DNA of 5,349 nt from NCBI GenBank assembly GCA_947564495.1, contig CANOCD010000105.1, positions 1-5,349 of the forward strand. The letters run 5' to 3'. The position numbers were made by a program, and so were the translations under genes. Shown one piece after another: positions 5,273 through 5,349 of the stretch. The notes below the pieces were generated by a model, which worked only from the letters and a program-made list of their open reading frames with translations, searched no databases and had not been told where the DNA came from. The stretch comes from an uncultured Angelakisella sp. (GTDB taxonomy: Bacteria > Bacillota > Clostridia > Oscillospirales > Ruminococcaceae). Each line of letters begins with the position of its first letter. Positions within the stretch are counted from its first letter, which is position 1.

Positions 5273-5295
5273 CTTTATAATTTTGAGTTATAAAG
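5273..5295. promoter_or_regulatory. Perfect inverted repeat upstream of the second regulator: candidate autoregulatory operator
   Basis: CTTTATAA (5273-5280) and TTATAAAG (5288-5295) are exact reverse complements with a seven-base spacer. The symmetric pair T5278 and A5290 gives T-N11-A (TAA-N7-TTA), the general form of LysR-type sites. It begins 8 nt upstream of the start codon and its gene-proximal end overlaps the AAAG of the ribosome binding site, so it could act as an operator or as an RNA stem limiting translation. The arms are AT-rich, which raises the chance background somewhat. Confidence 0.55.
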
Positions 5296-5313
5296 TTTAT
5301 GAGAAACATGAGA

Positions 5314-5342
5314 TTGTATTATCTATACCCCCATATTATAAT
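5314..5342 (+). promoter_or_regulatory. Possible promoter reading rightward out of the window
   Basis: TTGTAT (5314-5319) and a consensus TATAAT (5337-5342) are spaced by 17 bases on the plus strand, predicting a start at or just beyond the right edge. It would serve a gene divergent from the second regulator. The area is AT-rich, so a chance match is possible. Confidence 0.4.
5335..5340 (-). promoter_or_regulatory. Possible -10 element of the second regulator gene
   Basis: On the minus strand TATAAT (5340-5335) overlaps the plus-strand -10 in the palindrome TATTATAATA (5334-5343). The matching -35 would lie outside the window, so it cannot be judged. An alternative, GATAAT at 5323-5318 with TTCTAT at 5346-5341 and a 17-base spacer, is also possible. 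Confidence 0.3.
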
Positions 5343-5349
5343 AGAATCG

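Noticed and set aside
1..5349. CRISPR arrays, tRNA or rRNA genes, insertion sequences, phage attachment sites, defence genes
   Set aside because: No repeat-spacer pattern, cloverleaf, transposase or recombinase feature was seen on either strand.

Overview
The window reads as an ordinary accessory locus of a GC-rich, low-molecular-complexity-promoter bacterium, most probably a Clostridia-class Firmicute (an Oscillospiraceae-like gut anaerobe is my best guess). The reasons are purine-rich Shine-Dalgarno sites ahead of nearly every gene, a Gram-positive style lipoprotein leader on the binding protein, GC-rich coding sequence set against AT-rich intergenic promoters of sigma-A type, and rho-independent style termination. 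No taxon can be proved from this window alone.

Layout. From the left edge to 2804, on the minus strand, lies a tripartite tricarboxylate transporter (TTT) operon in the canonical order: tctC (substrate-binding lipoprotein, 2804-1818), tctB (small membrane subunit, 1739-1254) and tctA (large membrane subunit, from 1174, cut by the left edge after 391 codons). A GC-rich stem-loop without a U-tract sits between tctC and tctB, where it could raise the amount of binding protein relative to membrane subunits. Between tctC and the next gene are 427 bases that hold a well-matched minus-strand promoter far upstream of tctC, hence an inferred leader of about 340 nt rich in inverted repeats, and interlocked with it a plus-strand promoter for a divergent LysR-type regulator gene (3232-4182). 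A T-N11-A palindrome lies over the start region of that regulator gene and upstream of the tctC promoter, as expected for a LysR-type regulator that controls both itself and its divergent target.

Right of the first regulator, a long UUCG-capped hairpin terminator (4253-4290) separates it from a second, convergent LysR-type regulator gene (5264-4335, minus). Just upstream of that gene is a perfect 8-7-8 inverted repeat that also fits T-N11-A, and the right edge carries overlapping promoter-like elements on both strands, so another divergent gene probably begins just beyond the window.

How it works together: TctC would capture a small carboxylate-type ligand outside the membrane and hand it to TctAB, which imports it with the ion gradient; the first LysR-type regulator is the obvious candidate to switch the operon on in response to the ligand. 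The ligand cannot be named from the sequence. The second regulator most likely serves the unseen gene to the right. I see no previously undescribed system here; the interest is in the regulatory DNA.
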